From VFJZ01 sp046598415 (GTDB lineage Bacteria; Actinomycetota; Thermoleophilia; Gaiellales; F1-60-MAGs149): 64,000 bases of DNA. Below the pieces are notes generated by a model. It made no database searches, was not told the origin of the DNA, and was given only the letters and a program-made list of their open reading frames with translations. The stretch lies in contig JBKJIG010000034.1 of assembly GCA_046598415.1 (NCBI GenBank), positions 1 to 64,000 on the forward strand, in the 5' to 3' direction. The position numbers and the translations under genes were made by a program. The stretch's first letter is position 1, and each line of letters starts with the position of its first letter. Below are positions 16,029 to 26,243 of this stretch, piece after piece.

Positions 16029-19000
16029 GCCGGCGCGCGCGCGTCGACCGCCTGACCCAGGTGCAGCTCCTGCAGCGGCTTCGGGTCGACCTTCCAGGCC
16101 CGGGCCATCGCCTGGATCGCCGCGCTCGCGCCCGAGAGCGTCGTGATGCACGGCACCTTGGCCTGTGTGCAGGCGCGGCGGATCTCGTAGCCGTCGCCGC
16201 GCGCGCCCCGGCCGAGCGGCGTGTTGACCACCAGGTCGACGTCGCCGCTGACGATCAGGTCGGGGATGGTCGCGACGCCGGGCGCGTGCACCTTCGAGAC
16301 CTCGTCGACCGGCGTGCCCAGCCGGCGGATCGCCCGCGCCGTGCCGCCGGTGGCGTAGATGCGGAACCCGATGTCGTGGAACCGCTGGGCGAGCAGCGTG
16401 GCGGCGGGCTTGTCGCGGTCGTTGACCGTGATCGCGACGGCCGACTGGCGGTCGGGTCGCGTCCCGGGCAGTGGCTGGCCGGCGGCACGCGACGCCTTCG
16501 CGAAGGCCGTGGCGAAGTCGGGCCCGATGCCCATCACCTCGCCGGTCGCCCGCATCTCCGGGCCGAGCAGAGCATCGGCGCCGGGGAAGCGCGCGAACGG
16601 GAGCACGGCCTCCTTCACCGACACCACGGTGGGCGTCGTCTCGCGCAGGCCCAGGTCGGCGATGCGGTCGCCGAGTGCGACGCGGCACGCGGCCTCGACC
16701 AGCGGCATGCCGGTGGCCTTCGCGACGAACGGCACCGTGCGCGAGGCGCGCGGGTTGGCCTCGATCACGAACACCTCCCCGTCGCGGACGGCGAACTGCA
16801 CGTTGACCAGGCCGACCACGCCGAGCGCGCGGGCCAGTTCGCGGGTCTGGCGGCGCACCTCGGCCTCGACGTCGTCGCCGATGGCCAGCGCCGGAATCAC
16901 GCAGGCGGAGTCGCCGGAGTGGATGCCGGCCTCCTCGACGTGCTCCATGACGGCGCCGATCAGCACGTCGTCGCCGTCGGAGACCGCGTCGACGTCGATC
17001 TCGATCGCGTCCTCGACGAACGAGTCGACCAGCGTGCTCGTGGCGATCGTCCCCGAGCGCAGCATCTCCTCGTCGTAGCAGATGCGCATCGCGCGGCCAC
17101 CGAGCACGTAGCTCGGCCGCACCAGCACCGGGTAGCCGATCTTCGCGGCCGCCGCGGCCGCCTCGTCGGCGGTGCTCGCGATCGCCCAGGCGGGGGCCTT
17201 CAGGCCGATCGAGTCGAGCAGCGAGCCGAACCGCTGGCGGTCCTCGGCCAGGTCGATCGCGTGGAACGGCGTGCCGAGGATCGGGACGCCGGCGTCGATG
17301 AGGCGCTTCGCGAGCCGCAGCGGCGTCTGGCCGCCGAACTGGATCACGACCCCGGCCGGCTGCTCGACCTCGACGATCTCGAGCACGTCCTCGATGGTGA
17401 GCGGCTCGAAGTACAGCCGGTCCGACGTGTCGTAGTCGGTCGAGACCGTCTCCGGGTTGCAGTTCACCATGATCGCCGCGTAGCCCAGCGCGCGGAACGT
17501 CATGGCGGCGTGCACGCAGCAGTAGTCGAACTCGAGGCCCTGGCCGATGCGGTTCGGTCCCGACCCGAGGATCAGCACGCTGGGCCGGTCGTCGTCGACC
17601 GGCTCGTGCTCGTCCTCGTAGGTCGAGTAGCGGTAGCTGGTGCGCGCCTCGACCTCGGCGGCGCACGAGTCGACCGCCTTGTAGACCGGACGGACGCCGG
17701 CGGCGAGGCGCGCCGCGCGCACCTCGGTCTCGGGTGCGCCGAGCCGCTTCGCGAGCCACGAGTCGCCGAGGCCGTGCCGCTTCGCGCGGCGCCACAGCGC
17801 CGGCGTGGCACCGGCGAGGCCGGCCGCGACCAGCTCCTCCTCGACCGCGACCATGCGGGCCAGCTCGTGCAGGAACCAGAGGTGCACGTCCGCCTCGGCG
17901 GCGAGCGCCTCGGGCGTCTCGCCCGCGCGCAGCCGCGCCAGGATGGTGTCGTAGCGATCCCAGACCGGCACGTCGACCGGGCCGGTCAGGCGTGGGGACG
18001 TGTCGAGCTCGCGCGAGCGCAGCGCCTTGCCGAACGCCTCGGTGAACGTCCGGCCGATCGACATCGCCTCGCCGACCGACTTCATCTGCGTCGTCAGCCG
18101 TTCGTCGGCGCCCGGGAACTTCTCGAACGCGAACCGCGGCATCTTCACGACGACGTAGTCGAGCGTCGGCTCGAAGCTGGCCGGGGTGGTGCCCGTCAGG
18201 TCGTTCGGGATCTCGTCCAGCGTGTAGCCGATCGCCAGCTTCGTCGCGACCTTCGCGATCGGGTAGCCGGTAGCCTTCGACGCGAGCGCCGACGACCTCG
18301 AGACGCGCGGGTTCATCTCGATCACGACGATCTCGCCGGTCTCGCGATTGACCGCGAACTGCACGTTCGAGCCGCCCGTCTCGACGCCGACTGCGCGGAT
18401 GACGGTCACGGCCGCGTCGCGCAGGGCCTGGTACTCGCGGTCGGACAGCGTCATCGCGGGGGCGACGCACACCGAGTCGCCGGTGTGGACGCCCATCGGA
18501 TCGAGGTTCTCGATCGAGCAGACGATGATCACGTTGTCGAGGCGGTCGCGGATCACCTCGAGCTCGAACTCGTCCCAGCCGAGCAGCGACTCCTCGAGCA
18601 GCACCTGGCCGATCGGCGACTCGGCGACGCCGCGCTCCACGTGGTAGCGCAGCTCTTCGAGGTCGTTGGCGAAACCGCCGCCCTGGCCGCCGAGCGTGAA
18701 TGCCGGGCGGATCACGAGCGGCAGCGGCAGCGTGCCGGCGGCGACGGCCGCCTCCGCCTCGGCCACCGAGTGGATGATCACCGAGTGAGCGCAGCGCAGC
18801 CCGCAGGCGGCCATCGCCCGGGCGAACAGCTCGCGGTCCTCGGCCGTCTCGATGGCGTGGATCGACGCGCCGATCAGCTCGATGCCGAGCTCGTCCAGCA
18901 CGCCCGCGCCCTGCAGCTCCATCGCCGCGTTGAGCGCCGTCTGACCGCCCAGCGTGGGCAGCAGCGCGTCGGGCCGCTCGCGCCGCAGCACGGTGGCGAT

Positions 19001-19219
19001 GCCCTCCAGATCGAGCGGCTCGATGTACGTCCGGTCGGCCCAGCCCGGGTCGGTCATGATCGTCGCCGGATTGGAGTTGATCAGGACCGTCTCGTAGCCC
19101 TCCTGGCGCAGCACCCGGAGGCCCTGCACGCCGGAGTAGTCGAACTCGCAGGCCTGGCCGATCACGATCGGGCCGGACCCGATCACGCAGATCTTCTTCA
19201 GGTCGTCTCGCCGGGGCAT
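16025..19219 (-). CDS. carB: Carbamoyl-phosphate synthase large subunit
   Basis: The large subunit uses ammonia from CarA, bicarbonate and two ATP to form carbamoyl phosphate. At 1064 residues it is full length. It shows the duplicated ATP-grasp architecture: the first half starts CVIGSGPIVIGQACEFDYSG with TLGGQTALNAAMEL, and the second half starts ILGSGPNRIGQGLEFDYCCVH with QFGGQTPLRLAKRL. The C-terminal MGS-like allosteric domain (about 930-1055) contains YATGGTARAIRRLG. The ATG overlaps the carA TGA (TGATG). Confidence 0.98.
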   Translation of the reverse strand: MPRRDDLKKICVIGSGPIVIGQACEFDYSGVQGLRVLRQEGYETVLINSNPATIMTDPGWADRTYIEPLDLEGIATVLRRERPDALLPTLGGQTALNAAMELQGAGVLDELGIELIGASIHAIETAEDRELFARAMAACGLRCAHSVIIHSVAEAEAAVAAGTLPLPLVIRPAFTLGGQGGGFANDLEELRYHVERGVAESPIGQVLLEESLLGWDEFELEVIRDRLDNVIIVCSIENLDPMGVHTGDSVCVAPAMTLSDREYQALRDAAVTVIRAVGVETGGSNVQFAVNRETGEIVVIEMNPRVSRSSALASKATGYPIAKVATKLAIGYTLDEIPNDLTGTTPASFEPTLDYVVVKMPRFAFEKFPGADERLTTQMKSVGEAMSIGRTFTEAFGKALRSRELDTSPRLTGPVDVPVWDRYDTILARLRAGETPEALAAEADVHLWFLHELARMVAVEEELVAAGLAGATPALWRRAKRHGLGDSWLAKRLGAPETEVRAARLAAGVRPVYKAVDSCAAEVEARTSYRYSTYEDEHEPVDDDRPSVLILGSGPNRIGQGLEFDYCCVHAAMTFRALGYAAIMVNCNPETVSTDYDTSDRLYFEPLTIEDVLEIVEVEQPAGVVIQFGGQTPLRLAKRLIDAGVPILGTPFHAIDLAEDRQRFGSLLDSIGLKAPAWAIASTADEAAAAAAKIGYPVLVRPSYVLGGRAMRICYDEEMLRSGTIATSTLVDSFVEDAIEIDVDAVSDGDDVLIGAVMEHVEEAGIHSGDSACVIPALAIGDDVEAEVRRQTRELARALGVVGLVNVQFAVRDGEVFVIEANPRASRTVPFVAKATGMPLVEAACRVALGDRIADLGLRETTPTVVSVKEAVLPFARFPGADALLGPEMRATGEVMGIGPDFATAFAKASRAAGQPLPGTRPDRQSAVAITVNDRDKPAATLLAQRFHDIGFRIYATGGTARAIRRLGTPVDEVSKVHAPGVATIPDLIVSGDVDLVVNTPLGRGARGDGYEIRRACTQAKVPCITTLSGASAAIQAMARAWKVDPKPLQELHLGQAVDARAPA

Positions 19220-20306
19220 CAGCGGGTCTCCTTCGCGTGCTCGGCGGCGATCTCGACGAACCGCACGAGCGCGTCGCGCGCGTCGTGCGGCCCCGGTGAG
19301 GCCTCGGGATGGAACTGCATCGACCAGACGTCGCGGTCGGCGACCCGGAGGCCCTCGATCGTGCCGTCGTAGAGCGAGACGTGCGTGACGACCACGTCGG
19401 CGTCCTCGCCGTCGGGTGCGGCGACCGCGAAGCCGTGGTTCTGGCTCGTCACCAGCACACGGCCGGTGGCCTGCTCGAGCACCGGATGGTTGGCGCCGCG
19501 GTGGCCGAAGCGCAGCTTGAACGTCTCCAGGCCGAGCGCCCGCGCGAGCAGCTGGTGTCCGAGGCAGATGCCGAACAGCGGCCGGTCCTCGTCGAGCATC
19601 GCGCGCACGTTGGCGACGTGCTCGTCCATGACGCCGGGGTCGCCGGGGCCGTTGGCGAGCAGCACGCCGTCGGGATCGGTGGCGGCCACCTCGGCCGCGG
19701 TCGAGTCATGCGGGACGACGGTGACGTCGGCGCCGGCCTCGGCCAGCAGCCGGGCGATGGAGTCCTTGGCGCCGTAGTCGAGCACCGTCACGCGGGCGCG
19801 CGGCGTCGTGGCACCCAGCGTCCGCACCGGACGGGAGACGGCGGCGGCGAGGTCCTGGCCGGCCATCGGCGGCAGGGCCGCGATGCGCTCGGCCGCCTCG
19901 GCCGGCGGCGTGCCGTCGGTGACGACGGCGCCGCGCATGGCGCCGCGCTCGCGCAGGTGACGCACCAGCGCGCGGGTGTCGATGCCGGTCAGCACGGGCA
20001 CGCCGGCCGCGTCGAGCCAGTCGATCAGCCCCTCGCGACCGGGCGGCTGCGCGTTGCGGGCCTCGCGGCAGATCATCGCGCGCACCTGGACGCCGTCGGA
20101 CTCGCCGACATCGCCCTCGACGCCGTAGTTGCCGATCATCGGCGCCGTGAAGGTCAGGATCTGCCCGGCGAAGCTGGGGTCGGTGAGGCTCTCCTGGTAG
20201 CCGGTCATGCCGGTCGTGAAGACGACCTCGCCCAGCGCCGCGCCGGGATTGGACGCGGCCTCACCGTCGAACCGGCGCCCGTCCTCGAGCAGGACGTACG
20301 CGCCCG

Positions 20307-20310
<4 letters not shown>
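19219..20310 (-). CDS. carA: Carbamoyl-phosphate synthase small subunit
   Basis: Glutamine amidotransferase subunit feeding ammonia to CarB. The 363-residue protein has the N-terminal CPSase small-chain domain (FTTGMTGYQESLTDPS) and a class I glutaminase domain with the nucleophile in FGICLGHQLLARA, the oxyanion region LANGPGDP, and the catalytic His/Glu in MQFHPEASPGP. The ATG at 20310 overlaps the pyrC TGA (ATGA). The usual S/T-rich hinge and GATase residues are intact. Confidence 0.97.
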
Positions 20311-21634
<1,324 letters not shown>

Positions 21635-21635
<1 letters not shown>

Positions 21636-22621
21636 CAGGCCACCGCCGACGTCGTGACGGGGCTGGCGGCGGTCGCGGCGTGCGGTCGCGTGACGAGGTC
21701 GTAGAGCACGGCCATGCGCGTCACCAGGCCGGCCTCGACCTGGCGCAGGATCAGCGACTGGGGCGCGTCGGCCAGGTCGCTGCCGATCTCGACGCCGCGG
21801 TTCATCGGGCCCGGGTGCATCACGAACTGGCTCGGCCGAACGCGGTCGCGGGTGACGCCCCAGCGGGCCGTGTACTCACGCAGGGTGGGCACGAAGTTGG
21901 CGCCCTCCTGCATGCGCTCGTGCTGCATCCGCAGGACGTAGACCACGTCGGCGTCGGCGATGTCGGCGATGTCGTGCGAGACCCGCGCGCCGGTCGCCTC
22001 GATGCCGCGCGGGATCAGCGTCGGCGGGCCGACCAGCAGCACGTCGGCGCCCATCATCGAGAAGCCCTGGATGTTCGAGCGCGCGACTCGCGAGTGCAGC
22101 ACGTCGCCGACGATCGCGACCTGCAGGCCGTCGAGCCGGCCGAGCGCCTCGCGCATCGTGTAGAGGTCGAGCAGGCACTGCGTCGGGTGCTGGTGCTTGC
22201 CGTCGCCGGCGTTCACCACGTGCGCCGAGGTGTAGCGGGTGACGAGGCCCGGCGCACCGATGCCGGCGTGGCGGATCACGACCACGTCGGGGCCGTAGGC
22301 GGAGATCGTCTGGATGGTGTCCTTGAGCGACTCGCCCTTGTCGACCGACGACCCGGAGGCCTTCAGCGACATGGTGTCGGCCGAGAGCCGCTTTGCGGCC
22401 AGCTCGAAGCTCGACGAGGTGCGCGTGGACGACTCGAAGAAGACGTTCACGACCGTCCGGCCGCGCAGCGTCGGCACCTTCTTCACCTCGCGCGCCAGCA
22501 CCGCCTCGAACGAGGCGGCGGTGTCGAGGATGCGCTCCACGTCCTCGCGGCCGAGGTCGGACATCGAGATCAGATGGCGTTTGGCCCGGCCATCGGCCGG
22601 CGGGTACCGGAGCTCACTCAT
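21635..22621 (-). CDS. pyrB: Aspartate carbamoyltransferase catalytic subunit
   Basis: Joins carbamoyl phosphate and aspartate. The 328-residue protein has the carbamoyl-phosphate loop FESSTRTSSSFELAAKRL, the HPTQCLLDL motif, and the aspartate-binding HPGPMNRGVEI region. No pyrI regulatory subunit gene is present, as expected when PyrR regulates the operon. The ATG at 22621 overlaps the pyrR TGA (ATGA), which decides the start. Confidence 0.97.
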
Positions 22622-23148
22622 CGGATCGTCACCTCGTCGACCTCGTCGATCTCGACCAGACGCACGAAGACCCGCTCGCCGGCGCTGGTCGGAAGGTTCT
22701 TGCCCACGTAGTCCGCGCGGATCGGCAGCTCCCGGTGACCACGGTCGGCCAGCACGGCGAGCCGGATGCGGGACGGGCGCCCGTAGTCGAACAGCGCGTC
22801 GATGGCCGCGCGGATGGTGCGGCCGGTGTACAGCACGTCGTCCACCAGCACGACCGTGCGTCCGTCGATGGGGAAATCGAGGCGCGTCGAGTGGACGACG
22901 GGTTGCCGCGAGGTGACGTCGTCGCGGTAGAAGGAGATGTCGAGGGCGCCGACGTCGGGCTCGAACCCGGTCGCCTGTGCGATCTCGCGGCGCAGCCGCT
23001 GCGCGATCGCGACGCCTCGCGTGTAGATGCCGACGAGGCACACGTCGGACAGCTCGGGATTCTTCTCGACGATCTCGTGCGCGATCCGGACAAGCGTCCG
23101 GCGCAGCGCGTCGTCGTCCATTACGACCTTGTCGGTCGCAGTCGTCAT
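22618..23148 (-). CDS. pyrR: PyrR bifunctional pyr operon regulator/uracil phosphoribosyltransferase
   Basis: UMP-responsive RNA-binding regulator that also has uracil phosphoribosyltransferase activity. The 176-residue protein has the PRPP loop VVLVDDVLYTGRTIRAA and the PyrR-specific GHRELPIRADYVGKNLPTS. It is the first gene of the operon. A strong AAAGGAG lies just upstream of the ATG at 23148. That Shine-Dalgarno is paired inside the leader hairpin described at 23155-23190, which suggests autogenous control of translation. Confidence 0.96.
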   Translation of the reverse strand: MTTATDKVVMDDDALRRTLVRIAHEIVEKNPELSDVCLVGIYTRGVAIAQRLRREIAQATGFEPDVGALDISFYRDDVTSRQPVVHSTRLDFPIDGRTVVLVDDVLYTGRTIRAAIDALFDYGRPSRIRLAVLADRGHRELPIRADYVGKNLPTSAGERVFVRLVEIDEVDEVTIR

Positions 23149-23154
23149 GCCGGG

Positions 23155-23190
23155 CTCCTTTCCGGCCTCTCAGGGCGCGGACTTAAAGGG
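23155..23190 (-). promoter_or_regulatory. PyrR-binding leader hairpin sequestering the pyrR ribosome binding site
   Basis: The minus-strand leader contains CCTTT...AAAGG outer arms and an inner GCC-CTGAGA-GGC hairpin. It therefore carries the AGTCC and GAGAGGC blocks typical of PyrR-binding loops. The Shine-Dalgarno AAAGGAG (23155-23161) is part of the 3' arm. PyrR-dependent translational repression with this architecture has been described in Mycobacterium smegmatis. A possible -10 box TAGCAT lies at plus-strand 23208-23213. Confidence 0.7.
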
Positions 23191-23246
23191 ACCTTGGTGC
23201 TGCGGGCATGCTAGCGGTCCGGGCCCCGGTGCGCCCTCCGGCCCGC

Positions 23247-25691
23247 CTACTTCCGGAGAGCGGCGCGCTGCCAGCCCGTCTGCGCCGCCTCGAGCGGTGA
23301 GCCGGGACCGGGCAGGAACCGCACGCGGTAGGTCGCGCGGCGCGGCAGGCCGCGTGACGTGCAGTGCGCGGCGTAGGCGCCGTCGAGCACGATCGGCTGC
23401 TCGTCCACCCGGCAGATGAGGCCCACCACGCGGCCCTTCGGGGTGCGTCCCTCGAGCAGCAGCCGGAACTTCGAGACGGGCACGCGCGGCGCGACGCGGC
23501 CGGTCACCCGCAGGTCGCGCACGGTGCCGTACCGGTCGCGCCGCACCGTGAACCGGGCGGTCATCCGCGGCACGACCCGCACCTCGCCGGCATCGAGCAC
23601 GAGCGCGTCGCCGCGGCCGGCGATCGTGACGCTGACCGCCACGCGCTCCGACAGCGCGGGCACGAACGTCAGGGCGAAGCCGCCGCCCGCATCGACGGCT
23701 GCCAGCTGGGTGCGGCCGGCGCGGACGACGGTGACGCGGTCCGGCCGGGGCAGGTCGCCGGCGGTCGTGACGCGCCCGGCGACGACGACCAGCTGGCCGG
23801 CGGCGGCTCGGGTGCGATCGAGCCTCGCCTCGAGGGTGATGCGCGACGAGGCGCCGACGCAGGCCGTGATCGTGCCCGGCGCGACCAGCAGGCACTCGTT
23901 GCGGCCCAGCACCTGCTCGGTCGGGGCCGACCAGGAGAGCATCGAGCCGCCGGCGCTGCGCACGTCGGCTCGGACCCGCAGGTGCAGGCCGCGCTCGGCC
24001 TCCGCGATCAGGTGCGTGGCGCCCGGTCCGGCCGCGCCGGTGCAGGAGGCCACGCCGGTGTCGCGGCAGGTGAACCACGCGATCGCGACGGTCACGGGGG
24101 CGCCGTGGCCGGTGGCCACGGCGGGCAGCGCCGACAGGGTCTCGCCGACGCGGGCCGGCCCTGAGATGACCGGTGCGCTGACGAGCGTCGGCGGCCCGGC
24201 CGTGACGACGCCGGTGGGCGCGGTCGAACCGGTGGCGGTGCCGGCGGCGTTGACGACGTCGACCTCGGCCGACAGCCGGCGACCGACGTCGGCGACGCCC
24301 GGCAGGTACGTAGCGCTATGGCCGACGAGCGAGCACGCCGTGCCGCACGAGTACCAGCGCACGGCGGTGACGGTGGGCCGGCCGGGCGCGCCGCCGTTGT
24401 CCCACGTGCCCGGCACGACGGCCAGCTGGCGGTCGACGACCCCGGGCAGGCCGTCGATCACCGGCGCGCCGCCGGACGGAAGGCCCGGCAGCACGATCGC
24501 CGACGCCGGGCTGTCGACCAGGGCCGAGCCGGCCCCGTTCGAGCCCGTGATGCGACCGACGATCGTGCTGCCGTAGTCGGCCCGGCCGACGACGTAGCTC
24601 CGGCTCGCGCCGGCCGTCTGCACCGGCGTCAGGATCCCGCCTGCGAGCCGGTAGAAGCCGTACGTGACGACCGTCGGCCCGTTGCCGAACGTGCCGCCGG
24701 CGAGCGTCAGCGTCTGGCCGACCTGGGCGAAGCCGCCGATGGTCGGCGCCGCCGCCACGGTCGGGGCGGCGACACGCTCCATGTCCAGCGTGCGCACGGC
24801 GACGTTGCCGGCGCCGTCGGTGACCGTGGTGGCCGCCGTGAAGGTGCCGGTGACGGCCGGCAGGGTGATTGCGGCGGCGCCGGAGACGGTGGTCTGGCAG
24901 CCGGACAGGTACTGGCCGGCGATGCAGGCGCGGTTGGGCGCGGCCGGGCCCGTCCAGCCGGGCGGCGCGAGGACGTACCCGTTCGGGCCCGTGACGCGGA
25001 GGGTGACGCTGCGCGGCCCCGCCTGGCCGTCGGCGGCCGACCACGTGACGACCCGCGCGGAGCCGGTGGTGGTGCCGGTGACGGCCATGGCGGTCACCGT
25101 CGGCACCGTCACGTCCTCGATCGTGCCCGTGATCTGGTTGATCAGCAGCGACGTGCCGGCGGCGTGGCTGGAGTCGGTCCTCGTCGAGCCGAGCTTGAAG
25201 CGGATCCGGTCGGGCCGGGCGATGGTGGCCGAGCCGGGATGCTCCGCCGCGACCTCGGCGCAGCCGTCGAACGGCGGCAGCGTGCGGCGGGTGCCGAGCG
25301 CCTCCGACTGGCCGACGATGGCCGAGGCCTCGACCCAGAAGCCGCCGTCGGCCTCCTTCGAGCAGCCGCGGTAGCGCACGACGACCGACGACTGGACGAA
25401 CTTCGCGGGCGACGGCGCGAGCAGGTCGAGCATCGCGAACGAGCCGGCCGTGTGCCCGCCGGCCGTGGTGCGCACGCGCGGGCCGTGCCAGCCGGCGACC
25501 GCCACCGAGGTGTCGCGCAGCGCCGCGAAGGTGCCGTGCACCGCAGGCCCCGCCAGCCGGTCGTCGACGATCGACTCCTGGAAGGAGAAGGTGTAGGTGC
25601 CGGCTCGCGCCGGTCCCACTGCGATCGCCGCCAGCGCCACGACGGCACCCACGGTCACGAGCCTTGCTGCCGAACGATGCCTTTGGGCCAT
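23247..25691 (-). CDS. Large secreted protein with Ig-like repeats
   Basis: An 814-residue protein with a Sec signal peptide (residues about 1-30, ending GPARAG). No enzyme motif is visible. Residues about 190-300 look like a bacterial Ig-like or fibronectin-like domain (VTWSAADGQAGPRSVTLRV, TVTDGAGN). Three further beta-sandwich repeats follow at about 310-395, 405-490 and 500-590, each opening with PxIxGxxxVGxxL (for example PTIGGFAQVGQTLTL, PVISGPARVGETLS). The C-terminal third is also beta-rich. It is probably an exported or cell-surface adhesive protein. Paired Cys suggest disulfides. Its stop lies 98 bases upstream of pyrR on the same strand, but a shared role is not evident. Confidence 0.75.
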   Translation of the reverse strand: MAQRHRSAARLVTVGAVVALAAIAVGPARAGTYTFSFQESIVDDRLAGPAVHGTFAALRDTSVAVAGWHGPRVRTTAGGHTAGSFAMLDLLAPSPAKFVQSSVVVRYRGCSKEADGGFWVEASAIVGQSEALGTRRTLPPFDGCAEVAAEHPGSATIARPDRIRFKLGSTRTDSSHAAGTSLLINQITGTIEDVTVPTVTAMAVTGTTTGSARVVTWSAADGQAGPRSVTLRVTGPNGYVLAPPGWTGPAAPNRACIAGQYLSGCQTTVSGAAAITLPAVTGTFTAATTVTDGAGNVAVRTLDMERVAAPTVAAAPTIGGFAQVGQTLTLAGGTFGNGPTVVTYGFYRLAGGILTPVQTAGASRSYVVGRADYGSTIVGRITGSNGAGSALVDSPASAIVLPGLPSGGAPVIDGLPGVVDRQLAVVPGTWDNGGAPGRPTVTAVRWYSCGTACSLVGHSATYLPGVADVGRRLSAEVDVVNAAGTATGSTAPTGVVTAGPPTLVSAPVISGPARVGETLSALPAVATGHGAPVTVAIAWFTCRDTGVASCTGAAGPGATHLIAEAERGLHLRVRADVRSAGGSMLSWSAPTEQVLGRNECLLVAPGTITACVGASSRITLEARLDRTRAAAGQLVVVAGRVTTAGDLPRPDRVTVVRAGRTQLAAVDAGGGFALTFVPALSERVAVSVTIAGRGDALVLDAGEVRVVPRMTARFTVRRDRYGTVRDLRVTGRVAPRVPVSKFRLLLEGRTPKGRVVGLICRVDEQPIVLDGAYAAHCTSRGLPRRATYRVRFLPGPGSPLEAAQTGWQRAALRK

Positions 25692-25792
25692 GCCACCGAC
25701 GCTACGGCCTGGCGGTGCGCTGGCGCATCCGGCCGTCGCCCTACCCCGCCAAGATCACCCGGTCTCGCCTGGATCGGTCGACGGTCCCAGGC

Positions 25793-26014
25793 TCAGTGCA
25801 AGCCGAAGTGGCTCTCGACCAGCTCGGCGGCGCGGGCGTGATCCTCCGGCCGGACGAACACCTCGCGCGGCCCGCCGGCCAGGAAGTCGGGCACGTCGAA
25901 CGCGGCGGTGCGCTGGATCAGCGCGCGAATGCCGGCGTTCTGGAGCAGGCCGGTGATCATCTCGGCCTCGGGTCCGCTCGATGCGCTGGTGAGCCGGACG
26001 AGCTCACCAGGCAT
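25793..26014 (-). CDS. DUF2007-like small signal-transducing-type protein
   Basis: A 73-residue protein (MPGELVRLTSASSGPEAEMI) with the DUF2007 ferredoxin-like pattern: a strand, a helix with EAEMITGLLQNAGI, and a final strand PREVFVRPEDHARAAELVES. The family is often called putative prokaryotic signal-transducing protein, but no function is established. It overlaps the upstream DUF2007-like gene by 11 bases. The two small proteins share the same fold and probably arose by duplication. Confidence 0.7.
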   Translation of the reverse strand: MPGELVRLTSASSGPEAEMITGLLQNAGIRALIQRTAAFDVPDFLAGGPREVFVRPEDHARAAELVESHFGLH

Positions 26015-26243
26015 TGTCGGCGCCCTCGCCGTCGTCCTCGGCCTCCGCGGCGGCCTGGAGCGCGGCGAGCGCCGACTCGTGCTGGTCGGCCGGGACGAGG
26101 ACGCGGAGCGGTCCATCCCCGGTGCCGACGGTTCCCTCGACGTCGACGCGTTCCAGCGTCGAGTCGATGCCGGCGGCGGCGAGCAGGCGTTGCACCTCAT
26201 CGGCCTCGGTGATGTCCGCGGCCACGAGGATCGAGATCGTCAT
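26004..26243 (-). CDS. DUF2007-like small protein
   Basis: A 79-residue protein (MTISILVAADITEADEVQRLL). It shows the same strand-helix-strand plan as its downstream neighbour, with LLAAAGIDSTLERV, LRVLVPADQHESALAALQAA and an acidic C-terminus. Its ATG overlaps the RNase Z TGA (ATGA), and its end overlaps the second DUF2007-like gene by 11 bases. A tightly coupled rnz-DUF2007-DUF2007 unit results. The function is unknown. Confidence 0.7.
   Translation of the reverse strand: MTISILVAADITEADEVQRLLAAAGIDSTLERVDVEGTVGTGDGPLRVLVPADQHESALAALQAAAEAEDDGEGADNAW

Noticed and set aside
15047..19372. Very long plus-strand open frame opposite carB, carA and pyrK
   Set aside because: Its amino acid composition is Arg/Ala/His/Asp-rich with no family resemblance, and the minus strand carries perfect carB and pyrK. 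It is a GC-driven shadow frame.
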